Below are positions 45,882 to 57,044 of a stretch of DNA of 64,000 nt, one piece after another. Under the pieces are notes generated by a model. The model was not told the DNA's origin. It made no database searches and saw only the letters and a list, made by a program, of their open reading frames with translations. Origin of the DNA: Siphonodentalium dalli (Eukaryota; Mollusca; Scaphopoda; Gadilida; Siphonodentaliidae); assembly GCA_032622095.1 (NCBI GenBank), contig CP136069.1:163982394-164046393 (forward strand), written 5' to 3'. The translations under genes were made by a program, and so were the position numbers. Each line of letters begins with the position of its first letter. Within the stretch, counting starts at the first letter, position 1.

Positions 45882-46207
45882 CAAGTCTGAGTTTAGTGTG
45901 TCTGTCATTTGCAGAATGAGATCCCCAGAGGGTGAATTTAGTGACGCTATCCTGCACAGCGGGTTAGCATCACTAAATCACCCTCTGGGGACCTCATTCT
46001 GCTTAGGCCTCATCTTCTGGGAAGTATCTATAGTCTCAAATTAACATTGTTTTTAGTTATTTTGTCCTTTCTGGGAAGTTTCTTTATTCCCTAATTTTCT
46101 GAAGATAAAATGCATAATCTAGGTGACTAATAGGTGGATATAACAAAATTCAACTGGAGAACTTCAATCTGATACTGCAAATGACAGACACTCTAAACTC
46201 AGGCTTG
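45882..46207. mobile_element. Family B element close to the calcium-sensor 3' end
   Basis: CAAGTCTGAGTTTAGTGTGT to CACTCTAAACTCAGGCTTG. It ends 230 bp from the stop codon of the minus-strand exon and could fall in its 3' untranslated region or just beyond. The right-hand palindrome is missing. Confidence 0.85.
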
Positions 46208-46436
46208 TTTGTAGTTTACATGTTATCGATTAGTACACAAACCCCTTTATTTTGTCCCTTTTGTTCGCTGAAAAATGGTATTACGCGAATTTAAATAGGA
46301 GTAAGGTATCATGTTAGTAGATTATTTGTTATCCATTGAGTGAATATGTTATGTATGTATAAGGACATACATCCATCCATCGAATGCATTCAGAAGTCGA
46401 CCTCGCCTTTATAAAATCTCTGGGCGGCTTCTTGCA

Positions 46437-46631
46437 CTAACTTGAACTCGGATCACACTGAAGTAGTCTCACTATAGACGGATCACTCTTTGCGCCGTCA
46501 ATGAATTCCGACAAAGATAACTTCCCATCAAGATCTTTATCCATTTGTCTGAATATTTTCTCTGTCCGCTTCTCTGGCGTTGATTCGTCCTCTGGCATCT
46601 TCATCACTGTGCCCACCATCTTGTATATTGC
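46437..46631 (-). CDS. Neuronal calcium sensor (neurocalcin/hippocalcin-type), last coding exon
   Basis: On the minus strand, TCTATTGCAG ends an intron and coding resumes in phase 0 at 46631, giving 64 codons to a TAG at 46437. The encoded end begins [20 protein letters not shown] and has [32 protein letters not shown] (residues 31-42 of the exon) is a complete 12-residue EF-hand loop, the fourth EF-hand of this family. [17 protein letters not shown] closes the protein. These match the neurocalcin/hippocalcin branch (VILIP and recoverin end differently). Family members are ~190-residue, N-myristoylated calcium switches acting at neuronal membranes; this exon would be roughly residues 130-193. 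The N-terminal exons are not visible between here and 64000, so they are probably beyond the window. TTTATT at about 46246 (AATAAA on the gene strand) is a possible polyadenylation signal. Exact paralogue uncertain. Confidence 0.95.
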   Translation of the reverse strand, partial: AIYKMVGTVMKMPEDESTPEKRTEKIFRQMDKDLDGKLSLSEFIDGAKSDPSIVRLLQCDPSSS

Positions 46632-46793
46632 CTGCAATAGACATGATTAGTGGGTTATTAATTGATACTTGTTACTAACCATTCCAAGATAAGATAAGTT
46701 ATTGGTAAAACATTCTTATAAGGACAGTATGCATACATAACAACATATAAATGTACATTGTGTAGTGAACAGTATAATAATAAATGATATTAA

Positions 46794-47274
46794 TACTGTG
46801 AATGGCTTTAAATTCGTTGGTATCAATTTTTGTGGTTCAGCCATTTATGACTTTTTCGTGGTTTCGTAAATTTGTGGGTCCATCTGTCGCCTCCAATCTT
46901 CCAATAATATCAACAAAGTCCAACTAATAGAAGTGAAGACATCTCGGTGATCCATCGGAAATTGCGCATCTGCACTGCAGGCGTATAATTAATTAGCATG
47001 TCCAAGCTTTTGTCAACGACTATTGAGAATGTCAACATAAACCTGCATAACCCAGGTGAAAGTCGCTCTCTTCTCATAACATAACTCCCTAGACTTTGAA
47101 TGCACATCGGGTCAATAGAGTTACATGTATGTACCTCCCGCATGACATTCTCAAAATGGCGACCGCGATAGTTTCAAAGGTAACATTTTTCGTGGGGTTT
47201 TTAATTTCGTGGTTATCAACAACCATGAAAAATTCGAAAATTGAACCACCACGAATAAATGTACTTTTACAGTA
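46794..47274. mobile_element. MITE-like element with TACTGT ends in the calcium-sensor intron
   Basis: The left end TACTGTGAATGGCTTTAAAT and right end ATGTACTTTTACAGTA are imperfect inverted repeats. Inside each are ATTCGT.GGT(A/T)-type strings (AATTCGTTGGTATCAATTTT left, TTAATTTCGTGGTTATCAAC right). The ends may embed a TA target. If the calcium-sensor gene continues to higher coordinates, this lies in its last intron. Confidence 0.65.
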
Positions 47275-48878
47275 GAAGTTAATGTATAACCTCAGAGAAG
47301 CTGCTTGTGCAAGTTATAGTCTATAGTCTGCATGATTATATTTATTATATGCTTGCCTATAAAATATCGGAAAATTACCAAAAAGTAGATCTTCGTATGT
47401 ATCTCTTAGAAGCCACAGTGAAATACAATTTTGTTATTTCACTGTAGGTTTCGTTATATTTCACTGTAACCTGCCTGTTGTTTACGCGAGCGAAAAATTT
47501 GAAGACAAATTCTAAAACCGCGCGTTATAGTAAATTGTTTGCAAATATATCGTTTATAACCCATAACCTTACTCAAAACTAGAGTTATTTCTTATAATTT
47601 AATCCATCATTTCACAGGAGAACAACCATAAGTAGAAGGCTGAAAAAGCAAAAACCTTTCTGAAGAAAATCAGACACGTGTAAAATTGAAACAGACACTC
47701 TTAATATCTAATTATCGATTGATCGAGTGTCGTCGTTTTTGACTGGTTAGCCGCAACTTATCACGAACCATGCAGCTATGACCCATGCACGTGGGATTTA
47801 TATATTTTTACTGTGGTGAAACAGAGACTTGTTAGTTTCGATTTTCTTGTTTTTTGTTTTTATACAAGAACACTTTTTATATTCAATATGAAAATCATAT
47901 GTAAACCCTGTCATAGGAAACCACTGCCTATTTGCAAAATACGAAGCTTCATATTATGTGTTGTTATCCTTCATCCAATTTTCCCCTCTTCTGATTGGCT
48001 GTGGGTGCGTCACGTGGCGGGCCGCAAATCACTTGTTACCCTCGAGGGTTACATTTTGACAGTTTTTGACTTATCAGCGATTACCAGTAAACATAGAACT
48101 CAACGTGCAGATTCCCTCACAGTTCTCTAATAATTTCCGAAAACACTCATTTTATAAACCCCACTGTTTCGTAACAACTGCGAACTGTTGTGTTTGCTAA
48201 TTTGCATATTTGTTGTTTTTAATTTGCAATTAAAGCACACTATGTACAAATGATGTTATCATGGACAGAAATCCGTTATAAGGTGATATGTTCCTATTGG
48301 ACCTTTTGATATCAATAAAAAATACCGTGGAACAAATAGATAAACCTTATTATGCAGACATGATGTACATACGTTACAAATGCGTTTCTGTACTAAGCTC
48401 AATTGACAATTTCCTTCAGCTATACACTCCTCAGACTTCACAAGAATACCCTTATGTTGCGTAACAGTCTGTAACAGTTGTCAAATTCTTTTTGCACCAC
48501 TACGACATGTTAGTTTCACATTTTAGCGTTCTCGAAATTAACACATCTACCTGCGTCTTTACGCTCATTTAAAACGAAACCGAACATTTCGCCGCATGCC
48601 TACTCTACTTTCGAAATTGATTTACTCCTCTTTCCATGAACCGATTACCACCATGCAACCAACAAAATGACCGGACAATAGCTGCGAAAATGATGGGTGT
48701 GTTAATTGGTCCAAATTGTGAATATTTTATTTTTTAAAAAGCGAGGATTCCAATATAAAATTAACTCTTCAAACTGGATTAAAGAATATACGAGCACTTA
48801 GGCCTGCTATTAAGGAGGTTCGTGTGTACTTCTTTGTCAGATAACAAAACAGTTGTCACCCTTGTTTTCGTGAAACAC
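47275..48878. other. Unassigned DNA, presumed intron of the calcium-sensor gene
   Basis: No exon with EF-hand motifs on the minus strand. A block at about 47968-48050 (TTCTGATTGGCTG ... TTGTTACCCTCGAGGG) recurs at about 54220-54420 with an extra ~130 bp inside. Confidence 0.45.
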
Positions 48879-48879
48879 A

Positions 48880-48969
48880 GGAATTTGTCGCCGCTCTTGA
48901 CCTGGAATGTCACCATCGGGCCTGGCAGCTCTCGGGTGATATTCCAGGTCTCGAGCAGGCGACAAATCC
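48880..48969. ncRNA. Imperfect 90-nt hairpin, pre-miRNA-like (candidate)
   Basis: The left arm runs TTTGTCGCCGCTC then TTGACCTGGAATGTCACC. The right arm runs GGTGATATTCCAGGTC then TCGAGCAGGCGACAAA. The arms pair over about 31 positions with a one-base bulge and a few mismatches, around a ~20-nt loop. A second weaker pair (ACAGTTGTC near 48850 with GACAACTGT near 48995) encloses it. Size and mismatch pattern suit a microRNA precursor, but a decayed inverted repeat is equally possible. I recognise no known mature microRNA. Confidence 0.35.
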
Positions 48970-49200
48970 ACGGGTCTCACTCAATCGCAGGCGACAACTG
49001 TATAATGCTACTCACTGTAATTTGGTGCTTTAGCACTGAGGTAGTCTGAGCAGGTGATATTTTGGTGTCAAATCTTTCACTTCTTGAGACCCACAAGCAT
49101 CTACACCATTGCCCAGAGAATTCAAATCGGGAGAAGTTACTTTAATATCTCTATTAGATTATTAGGGAGAAATGGACTGTAATCAAGGAGAAGTCATGAA

Positions 49201-49351
49201 CAAGCCTTGAAATAGTGTGTCTGTCATTTGCAGAATGAGGTCCCCAGAGGGTGAATTTGGTGATGCTAGCCCACTAAGCGGGGTAGCATCACTAAATTCA
49301 CCCTCTGGGGACCTCATTCTGCAAATGACACACACACTATTTCAAGGCTTG
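49201..49351. mobile_element. Family B single-palindrome element
   Basis: CAAGCCTTGAAATAGTGTGT to CACTATTTCAAGGCTTG, only 151 bp, with one palindrome instead of two. TCATGAA flanks both sides (49194-49200, 49352-49358). Confidence 0.92.
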
Positions 49352-49359
49352 TCATGAAG

Positions 49360-49730
49360 TGTGAAGTTCAATTTACTCTCTTAACATCACCTTTCTGTAT
49401 TATTCAATACAAGAGCCTAAGAATAATAACATTATAATGAGTAGGTACACCATTATAATCAGTAAGTGCACTTCAAATATGCTGTTTTGAAATATGCATA
49501 CTGTTACATTTGTATATGAGGGTATCACCCGCCCCCCTTCCCCCTGAATCCTGAATACCAGTTAATTTTGGGGGGTGAATCCTGAATACATGTTAAGAAA
49601 TAATATGACCAGTTAACAAGCAGTCGCAAGACGACGGTATCCCCCACCGAATTGTGCAGTTGGGGAAGTGCATTCTCAACAAGAGGTGGGATTTTGTCAT
49701 AAAGCCTGGCTTGCGCACTCATTTTAGGAC
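49360..49730. other. Unassigned non-coding DNA
   Basis: A CCCTGAATCC(T/C)..AATACCAGTTAATTT.GGGG block here (49540-49570) recurs inverted in wording around 50530-50600. No gene. Confidence 0.4.
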
Positions 49731-49732
49731 AA

Positions 49733-50285
49733 ACAAAGTCCAATAACTCTGCTGAAAATATCTGACCGGACCTGGTTTGTGAACTCGTTCTAGATACTGG
49801 TCATGTGAACTCATATACCAAAAATCTTTGAAATATGTTGACATTTGTGGGAATGAGCCCTGTGACGTCATCTATTTGCTATTTGGTAAATTCGAAAAAA
49901 TGATAAACAAAGTCCAATAACTCCGGTAAAAATATCCGGCCGCACCTGGCTTGCGAACTCATTCTAGGTAATGGTCAGGTGAACTCATATGTCAAATATC
50001 TTTGAAATCCATTACGATTTGTGGAAATGAGCCCTGTGACGTCATCTATTTGCTATTTGGTAAATTCGACAAAAATAGTAAACAAAGTCCAATAACTCTG
50101 GTAAAAATAACTGGCCGAAACTGGCTTGCGAACTCATTCTAGGTAATGGTCAGGTGAACTCATATAGCAAAAATCTTTGAAATCCATTGATATTTGTTCA
50201 AGGTATGACTCTTACAAATTCGGGACAGACGGACGGACGGAACCCATTCCTATATCCCCCGCAAATTTTCAATTTGGTGGGGGAT
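49733..50285 (+). repeat. Tandem array, ~175-bp unit x3, ending in GGACGGACGGAAC
   Basis: AACAAAGTCCAATAACTC occurs at about 49733, 49908 and 50083. Each copy is followed by GGTCA.GTGAACTCATAT and AAATC(C/T)(A/G)TTGA blocks. Two copies also have GAGCCCTGTGACGTCATCTA. The array ends CGGGACAGACGGACGGACGG and ATTTGGTGGGGGATAA. Confidence 0.82.
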
Positions 50286-51010
50286 AATTAAAAGTTTGGA
50301 AATGGAACACAAATCCAATATAGTTTCCGGACGCTTTCCGGTTAACGACCGAAGAGAAGCCGGACGCGTTATGGGCATTATGAGGCCGTTATGATACGAT
50401 TAATGATACTTTATGATGGCATGGAGGTCGAATATGCCCAAGAAGCTATTCTACACAATCATTCATACAGATAACTAGCACAAAATATTATTTTGCGCCA
50501 TCAAAACCTGCATCCAAAATTATTTGCTTGAACCCGAATACCAGTTAATTTGGGGTTATGAATCCCGCGCACGGCTTCAAAACACCCTGAATCCCACGTA
50601 CCGAAATGGGGGGTGATACCCTCTTATATGAGAGAGAAGTCACTTCTTCCTGGGACAAAAATAGGGAGAAGTGGCACATTTTAGGGAGAAGATGTCTCCC
50701 AAGTCGCCCTCTAGGCTGATCACTGCACACTTGCGGGTGAGTATTGACTAATGTAAATTAACAATTTCCCATGCATTAATTCCAGTGGAAATCAACATAT
50801 TCTTCCTACGAATCGATGGGTTTCATTATATGCTATTACATTTGACACATCAGATATTCTGAAGGCACGTCGCTACATCATAGAATATCTGATGTGCCAT
50901 ACATGATACTTGATCTATTCGAGAATAGAGTAACCTTCTGATGTTCCATACAAGATACGGAATCCATTTGATAATACTTTGAGAATCACTACTTCAAAGG
51001 AGGTGTCAGA
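50286..51010. other. Unassigned non-coding DNA
   Basis: ACATCAGATATTCTG (about 50848) and CATAGAATATCTGATGTGCC (about 50879) form a small inverted repeat. No gene recognised. Confidence 0.4.
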
Positions 51011-51442
51011 AAGCCTGGAAATAGTGTGTCTGATATTTGCAGAATGAGGCCCCCAGAGGGTGAATTTAGTGACACTATCCCACACAATGGGAGCTGGCTA
51101 GCATCACCACCCTCTGGGAACCTCATTCTGCTTGATAGGCCTCAGGTAGTATAGTTAGTCTCAAAATAACATTGTTTTTGGTTACTTCTGTTCAGTTTCT
51201 ATATCCCATAATTTGCAGAAGATAAAATACATAATCGAGGTGCCCAATGGGTGAACATCACCAACTTCAACTGGGGAACTTCAGCATGATGCTAGGTCCC
51301 CCATAGCAGTTGAGGCCTAAAGCAGAATGCGGTTCCCAGAGGGTGAATTTGGTGATGCTAGCCCATTGTGTGGAATAGTATCATTAAATTCACCCTCTGG
51401 GGACCTCATTCTGCAAATGACAGACACACTATTTCAAGGCTT
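51011..51442. mobile_element. Family B element, full two-palindrome form with middle segment
   Basis: AAGCCTGGAAATAGTGTGTC to CACTATTTCAAGGCTT. The middle carries TTTCTATATCCCATAATTTG and CAACTTCAACTGGGGAACTT, in opposite orientation to the same segment at 16650-16760. Confidence 0.87.
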
Positions 51443-52194
51443 TCTGCAATTGTCTCAATTTGATGTCCGCGAATTATAACTCCAGTTGCTAACGGTACTA
51501 TTAGGTATCCGTATAATTCCATCACAGTTCGTTACATGGCAGGAGATTCTAGATTAACATGGAGAAGCTCAATAATTCACATTGTGCCAATATTACACGA
51601 CTCGTCCATGTGACATGGGTTCCTTCTGATTTCGTTGACAAGACAGTGATTACATCAACAAGAAATCAGACAATTCTGAGAAGAGGGCGTAGCATAAAAC
51701 TAATGTGAATTCAATTGAAAGCTGTACTTTATAGTTAATTGAAACACTGAGAGCTAACAAAATTATCCAGGCATCAGATACTTAGTGACAAATTAATAAT
51801 TATCATGATAGCTGCTAATGGGTAGATGGCCTACGTGGTGAGTACCCTGTTAAAATAGTCACACCTGTTAAAACTGCCATAAACAGAAGAATATTAAAAT
51901 AAAGACATATTTTGTTCTTATATCTATCATAAATGTCAACTGAATAGTATGTTATTGTCAAGTTCGTATGCTGTGTTATGTAAATAAAAGCCAGGTTCTG
52001 TAACATTTTTGGCTTTTGTTTACATTACATAACATTTTCTATAACCATATGGCATCATTATTAGTTATACTAACTAAATTTAAATTGCTCACAAGGAAAG
52101 GAATGAGTGCGAGATCAGGTTATTGAGCAATTCCTCATTGATACAGTTCTCATTTTGGGACATGGAATTTTTTAATGTCAATGTCTACAAGCTA
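51443..52194. other. Unassigned non-coding DNA
   Basis: Nothing recognised. Confidence 0.35.
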
Positions 52195-52355
52195 CAGTAA
52201 TGCCCTAAGTAATCGACCCCTTAACCACAGCAGAATTATGGGTAACTTTTCAGAGCTTTCCGATGAATGGCAACAAGCCATATTTCCGACTAAATCCTGA
52301 AAAGTTACCCATAATTCTGCTGTGGTTAAGGAGTTGATTATTTAGAGCGTTACTG
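52195..52355. mobile_element. Family C palindromic element 5 (shortened left arm)
   Basis: CAGTAATGCCCTAAGTAATC to GAGCGTTACTG, TA on both sides. About 50 bp of the left arm before the centre is missing. Confidence 0.87.
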
Positions 52356-52363
52356 TAACTTAA

Positions 52364-52744
52364 CCCTTTACCCAACAAACCGGCCAAATAAAGCTTCAAC
52401 AGCCTAAAATATCTTCGGTCTGTCTCAATAGAACCATACAAATATGGATATCATTGGAACCGGCTCCTTGACCACATTGTGATAGTTACAGTTATGCCCT
52501 GTGCCAATGCATTCTCTTATATATGCGAGTCGACCATAGGTCGCCTCGCATATATAAGAGAATGCATTGGCCTAAAAAGGATCTTTTTTTAACACTTTTT
52601 ACCATTTTTTCTACATTCTTTAACAATTTTATAATTTTTAATGTGTTAAGCCAATGCATTCTCTTATATATGTGAGGCGACCTATGGTCGACTCGCATAT
52701 ATAAGAGAATGCATTGGCACAGGGCCCTTCTGTTGGGTTAAGGG
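52364..52744 (+). mobile_element. Family P1 element 4 (right flank changed)
   Basis: TTAA (52360-52363) then CCCTTTACCCAACAAACCGG. The right end TGTTGGGTTAAGGG has one change and is followed by ACCTC rather than TTAA. Two hairpin cassettes. Confidence 0.9.
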
Positions 52745-53505
52745 ACCTCACATCAATCACTACAAAGACCACATCGCGACTGTTCTGTCTGCTGCGAGAA
52801 CCTCAAAGATCATGCAGACACACACAGATCGACCCAAGCAGCTACCATTGGTTATAAAAGAGTTCAGGCCACTTCACTGAAACCTGATAGCAGCTTATTT
52901 TTATCCTGAGGTGCCCGGGAATGTCGTCCCAGGCAATTCCAATGACGACAGTGTGAAAATGGCCGGAGCCCACTCAGCATAGCAGCACAGATCGAACAGA
53001 ACCATATCGGAACCATAAGCCTTAAATTTTGCATGATGGGACAGTCGCGGGACAGTCACAGAGAGGACGAGTGCCTTATATGCTCACAAAGGTCAATTAC
53101 CTGAGAGCAAAGGTTTTGCTCACTTACTACATGTACGATTATTTTGTCTTCTGTACGTATTTTGGCTGATTTAAATTAAAGGGAAAAATTAACATCGATT
53201 AACAGATTCTTGATATTGTCAAAGGCTACAAGATTGAATTTATGTCAAAACCATATCAAACTTGACAACCTTTTCAATGTTTATATTTGATATGAAATTC
53301 AGCCATTTGGAATAATAAGGCATTTTTTTAGGCCGTCTGCTATTTTCAAAATGCGAAGCCTGTGACTATCAATGTTGAAATCAACTCTGCGCCACCTTAA
53401 TCTTAGCAGCCAAAAATTGATGTGGTGACAGAGACAGATAGACTGGGGGAATAGACCAGTTGACTCTGGATAAGATAAATGATATACACTGTCTCATAAA
53501 TCATA
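52745..53505. other. Unassigned non-coding DNA
   Basis: Nothing recognised. Confidence 0.35.
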
Positions 53506-53558
53506 CAGTAATGCCCTAAATAATAGACTCCTTAACCACAGCAGAATTATGGGTAACG
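53506..53558. repeat. Family C left-arm remnant
   Basis: CAGTAATGCCCTAAATAATA, then CTTAACCACAGCAGAATTAT and GGGTAAC; the rest of the palindrome is gone. Confidence 0.8.
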
Positions 53559-53690
53559 AAGCTTTACCAGTAAGTCCTTCTCCGCAAGTGAATTCTGTCA
53601 AGTAATCATCAAAAGCAATGAATTATTCTGTTTATTACACATTGACCATCACTATAATTGTTAATTTAAAAAATAATCATTAACAAAATA

Positions 53691-53903
53691 CAGTAATGCC
53701 CTAAATAATCGACTCCTTAACCACAGCAGAACTATGGGTAACTTTTCAGGATTTAGTCGGAAATATGGCTTGTTGCCATTCATCGGAAAGCTCTCACTGA
53801 GAGCTTTCCTAAGAATGGCAACAAGCCATATTTCCGAATAAATCATGAAAAGTTACCCATAATTCTGCTGTGGTTAAGGAGTCGATTATTTAGGGCATTA
53901 CTG
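53691..53903. mobile_element. Family C palindromic element 6
   Basis: CAGTAATGCCCTAAATAATC to GGGCATTACTG, TA on both sides, 213 bp, centre GAAAGCTCTCACTGAGAGCT. Confidence 0.93.
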
Positions 53904-53945
53904 TATGATGTGGAAATATAAATGGGAATGTGGATACTGTAGGCA

Positions 53946-55627
53946 GACCTGAGAATACGGTGCCGGACATTTGAAAAATGGGGTCCCCAGAGGGTGAATT
54001 TAGTGACGCTATCACGCGCATAGTGGGCTAGCATCACTAAATTCACCATCTAGGGACCTCATTCTGCTTAGGGATCAATCATCTTCTCTGGAATGTATTA
54101 GTCCGTCAGCCAATTCTCAGAAAGCCTCTAGTTTATAAGTTGGCTGCACCACTTCGAACGAAGGTTTCTATACATCAAATTAAAGGTCATAGTTAGCCTT
54201 CATACCATTCTCCTCTCTTCAGATTGGCTGAGGGAACATCATATGTAGGCCTTAAAATTCGACGAGAATCATTCGATTCTCGTAATGATTCTCATGAAAC
54301 TTTTCAATTTTCAGTGGTTTATGACTAACATGATTCAGCATTTGATTCTCGCAAAATTAAATGTATTTTGAGCCCTGCACATCGTGGGCAGCAAATCATT
54401 TGTTACCCTCGAGGGGTAGCATATCCTATCAAAATTTGATCACAATGTTTTTCTCCAAATTTTAATCTTGGATCAAGTTTAGACATGATTGTTTTTAATT
54501 GACATTCATCACTCTCTACACTATTTCAGTTTATGCCTCTAAATCCAACTTGGCATGCAGCATTCTGAGTGTAAACTACATAATTTGTTTTTCTGAGAAA
54601 TTTTATTTTAGGCGGTAAGGTTAAGTTTATGTCCACAGCCCATTTCGCAAAAATACTCTTAAGTTTATGCCCACAGCCCATTTCGCAGAAATACTATTGG
54701 CACTCCATCAATAAAATCGTTTTTCTAGGTCAATGGGGCATTTTTTTTTTATATGTTGAGGCTAAATAGCTTATGTGGTTCACAAGTTACATGTATAGCC
54801 AATTATATGATAAGACAAGATAAGATTTATTTGCATAAACACCAATATAAAGGCAGTATGTTAACAATACAATGCATAATACAACAATAATTAATAAATT
54901 ATTACATGTGAACATGGTATGTTTGCATGTATCTATATAACTACATGTGTTTTATTGTATGAGACACTTTTTTTCAAATCCAAGTAAATTTTCGCAATTT
55001 AAAAATATTTATCGCAATTTTTTCTAACTAGCTAATAAATTGGTCCAGTGTTTTATCTCATTACATTTTATGATCATTTTCAATTAATATAAACGATATC
55101 TTGTTCATTTTATAACCGCAATTTGCACTGACGCTTGTACTCGAGGAAATAATTTCATTTTATTTTAGGGGTAAGACTTGTCTTCCTTGAAAAATCTATT
55201 TTGGGACACGTTCTGAAAAGGGCAACAAGCAAAATCGGATGCGTCATATCATGACCTTTAATTTGATGTATAGAAACCTTTGTTGGAGGGGAGGGGGAGG
55301 GAGGGGGTGCTGCCAACTCGAAAAAAATCTTGTTTGGCCCAAGGACCATATCTTTATTATCAAATTTTTTTTTTTTTAGTTTCTTTAGAAACTTCTTCAC
55401 ATAGCATCTTTTTCTTTTTTAGTTTATTTTCTCTATATCCCCAAATGTGCCCAATGGGTGCACATCACAATATACGCCATCTGGGAACTTAAATCTGTGT
55501 CATGGTTTCCCATAGCAGATGAGGCCATGCAGAATGAGGTCCCCAGAGGATGAATTTGGAGATGCTAGTCTGCTGTGACCTAATCGGAGCTAATCCCACA
55601 AATGACCGGCACCATATTCTCAGGCCT
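53946..55627. mobile_element. Large family B relative, ~1.68 kb
   Basis: The left end AGACCTGAGAATACGGTGCC and right end GGCACCATATTCTCAGGCCT are inverted. Inside the left end are the GAGGGTGAATTTAGTGACGC palindrome and, inside the right end, GAGGTCCCCAGAGGATGAAT. A further internal inverted pair (AGGTTTCTATACATCAAATT at about 54162 and its complement at about 55255) encloses 1.06 kb. A 39-bp tandem duplication (TTATG.CCACAGCCCATTTCG) lies at 54623-54705. No transposase domain recognised. Confidence 0.65.
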
Positions 55628-55672
55628 GATGGTAGAGACCCGATTGATTGGAAATCTGTCAATGACACTGTA

Positions 55673-55844
55673 CAGTAATGCCCTAAATAATCGACTCCTT
55701 AACTACAGGAGTGATTGTTCATTTTATACCAGTAACACTGAGAGCTTTCCGATGAATGTCAACAAGCCATATTTCCGACTAAATCCTGAAAAGTTACCCA
55801 TAATTCTGCTGTGGTTAAGGAGTCGATTATTTAGGGCATTACTG
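55673..55844. mobile_element. Family C palindromic element 7 (left arm decayed)
   Basis: CAGTAATGCCCTAAATAATC, a diverged centre, then an intact right arm to GGGCATTACTG. TA on both sides. Confidence 0.87.
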
Positions 55845-55847
55845 TAG

Positions 55848-55972
55848 ATGAAGTTGATGATGATAAGGAAGACGATGAAGATGACGAGGATGACGATAAT
55901 TGTGGTGGTGGTAACGACAAGATTGTTCTCGATGGTGATGATGATGACGATGATGACTATGATAATAATAGT
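55848..55972 (+). repeat. GAT-type trinucleotide-rich microsatellite
   Basis: Degenerate GATGA/GACGA repeats abut the family C element. Confidence 0.75.
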
Positions 55973-56071
55973 ATATGAGCACTCCTCTGCCATAAGAAAA
56001 TGGCAAGCTGTACATTAGTGGAGTCTTTTTGTAAATAATGTATGTATGTTACCTATATTACTCTGTATTCA

Positions 56072-56882
56072 CCACCTAATTGTGGCATTGAGTTAATGAA
56101 CATTCATAGAGTACTTTAATTATAGCATGCTTGATAGAAGTAACCTAATTGTGGCATTGAGTTAATAAACATTCATAGAGTACTTTAATTAAAGCATGCT
56201 TGATAGATGTAACCTAATTGTGGCATTGAGTTAATAAACATTCATACAGTACTTTAGTTATAGCATGTTTGATAGATATCACCTAATTGTGGCATTGAGT
56301 TAATAACATTCATACAGTACTTTAATTATAGCATGCTTGATAGATGTAACCTAATTGTGGCATTGAGTTAACCCTTTACCCAACAAACCGGCCAAAACCG
56401 GCCAAATAAAGCTTCAACGGCCTAAAATATCTTCGGTCTGTCTCAATAGAACCATACAAATATGGATATCATTGGAACCGGCTCCTTGACCACATTGTGA
56501 TAGTTACAGTTATGCCCTGTGCCAATGCATTCTCTTATATATGCGAGTCGACCATAGGTCGCCTCGCATATATAAGAGAATGCATTGGCCTAAAAAAAAT
56601 CTTTTTTTAACACTTTTTACTATTTTTTCTTACATTCTTTAACAATTTTATAATTTTTAATATGTTAAGCCAATGCATTCTCTTATATATGCGAGGCGAC
56701 CTATGGTCGACTCGCATATATAAGAGAATGCATTGGCACAGGACCGTTCTGTTGGGTAAAGGGTTAATAACATTCATACAGTACTTTAATTATAGCATGC
56801 TTGATAGATATCACCTAATTGTGGCATTGAGTTAATGAACATTCATACAGTACTTTAATTATAGCATGCTTGATAGATATCA
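56072..56882 (+). repeat. 69-bp tandem repeat, six units, one interrupted
   Basis: CCTAATTGTGGCATTGAGTT recurs at 56075, 56144, 56213, 56282, 56350 and 56814. The last interval is enlarged by exactly 396 bp, the P1 element plus one TTAA. Confidence 0.92.
56372..56763 (+). mobile_element. Family P1 element 5, clean insertion in a tandem repeat
   Basis: CCCTTTACCCAACAAACCGG to TGTTGGGTAAAGGG, TTAA at 56368-56371 and 56764-56767. Neighbouring repeat units show the empty site CATTGAGTTAATAACATTCA with a single TTAA. Two hairpin cassettes. Confidence 0.96.
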
Positions 56883-57044
56883 ACACAAACACCTGTGATC
56901 ACCTGAGGCCTTGTGATGAAATCAATAACAAGCAGAGGAATGATTGTTTGTGGTTGGATTCGTAATGTCATGTCAAGCATTCAACTCAACATCTGATTGG
57001 CCAACAATGTCTTCTGGAATGGTTTTATTAATAAAGTTTGTTGT

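Noticed and set aside
55855-55972. Acidic Asp/Glu-rich coding exon
   Set aside because: Degenerate GAT-type microsatellite next to a MITE; no splice or domain support.
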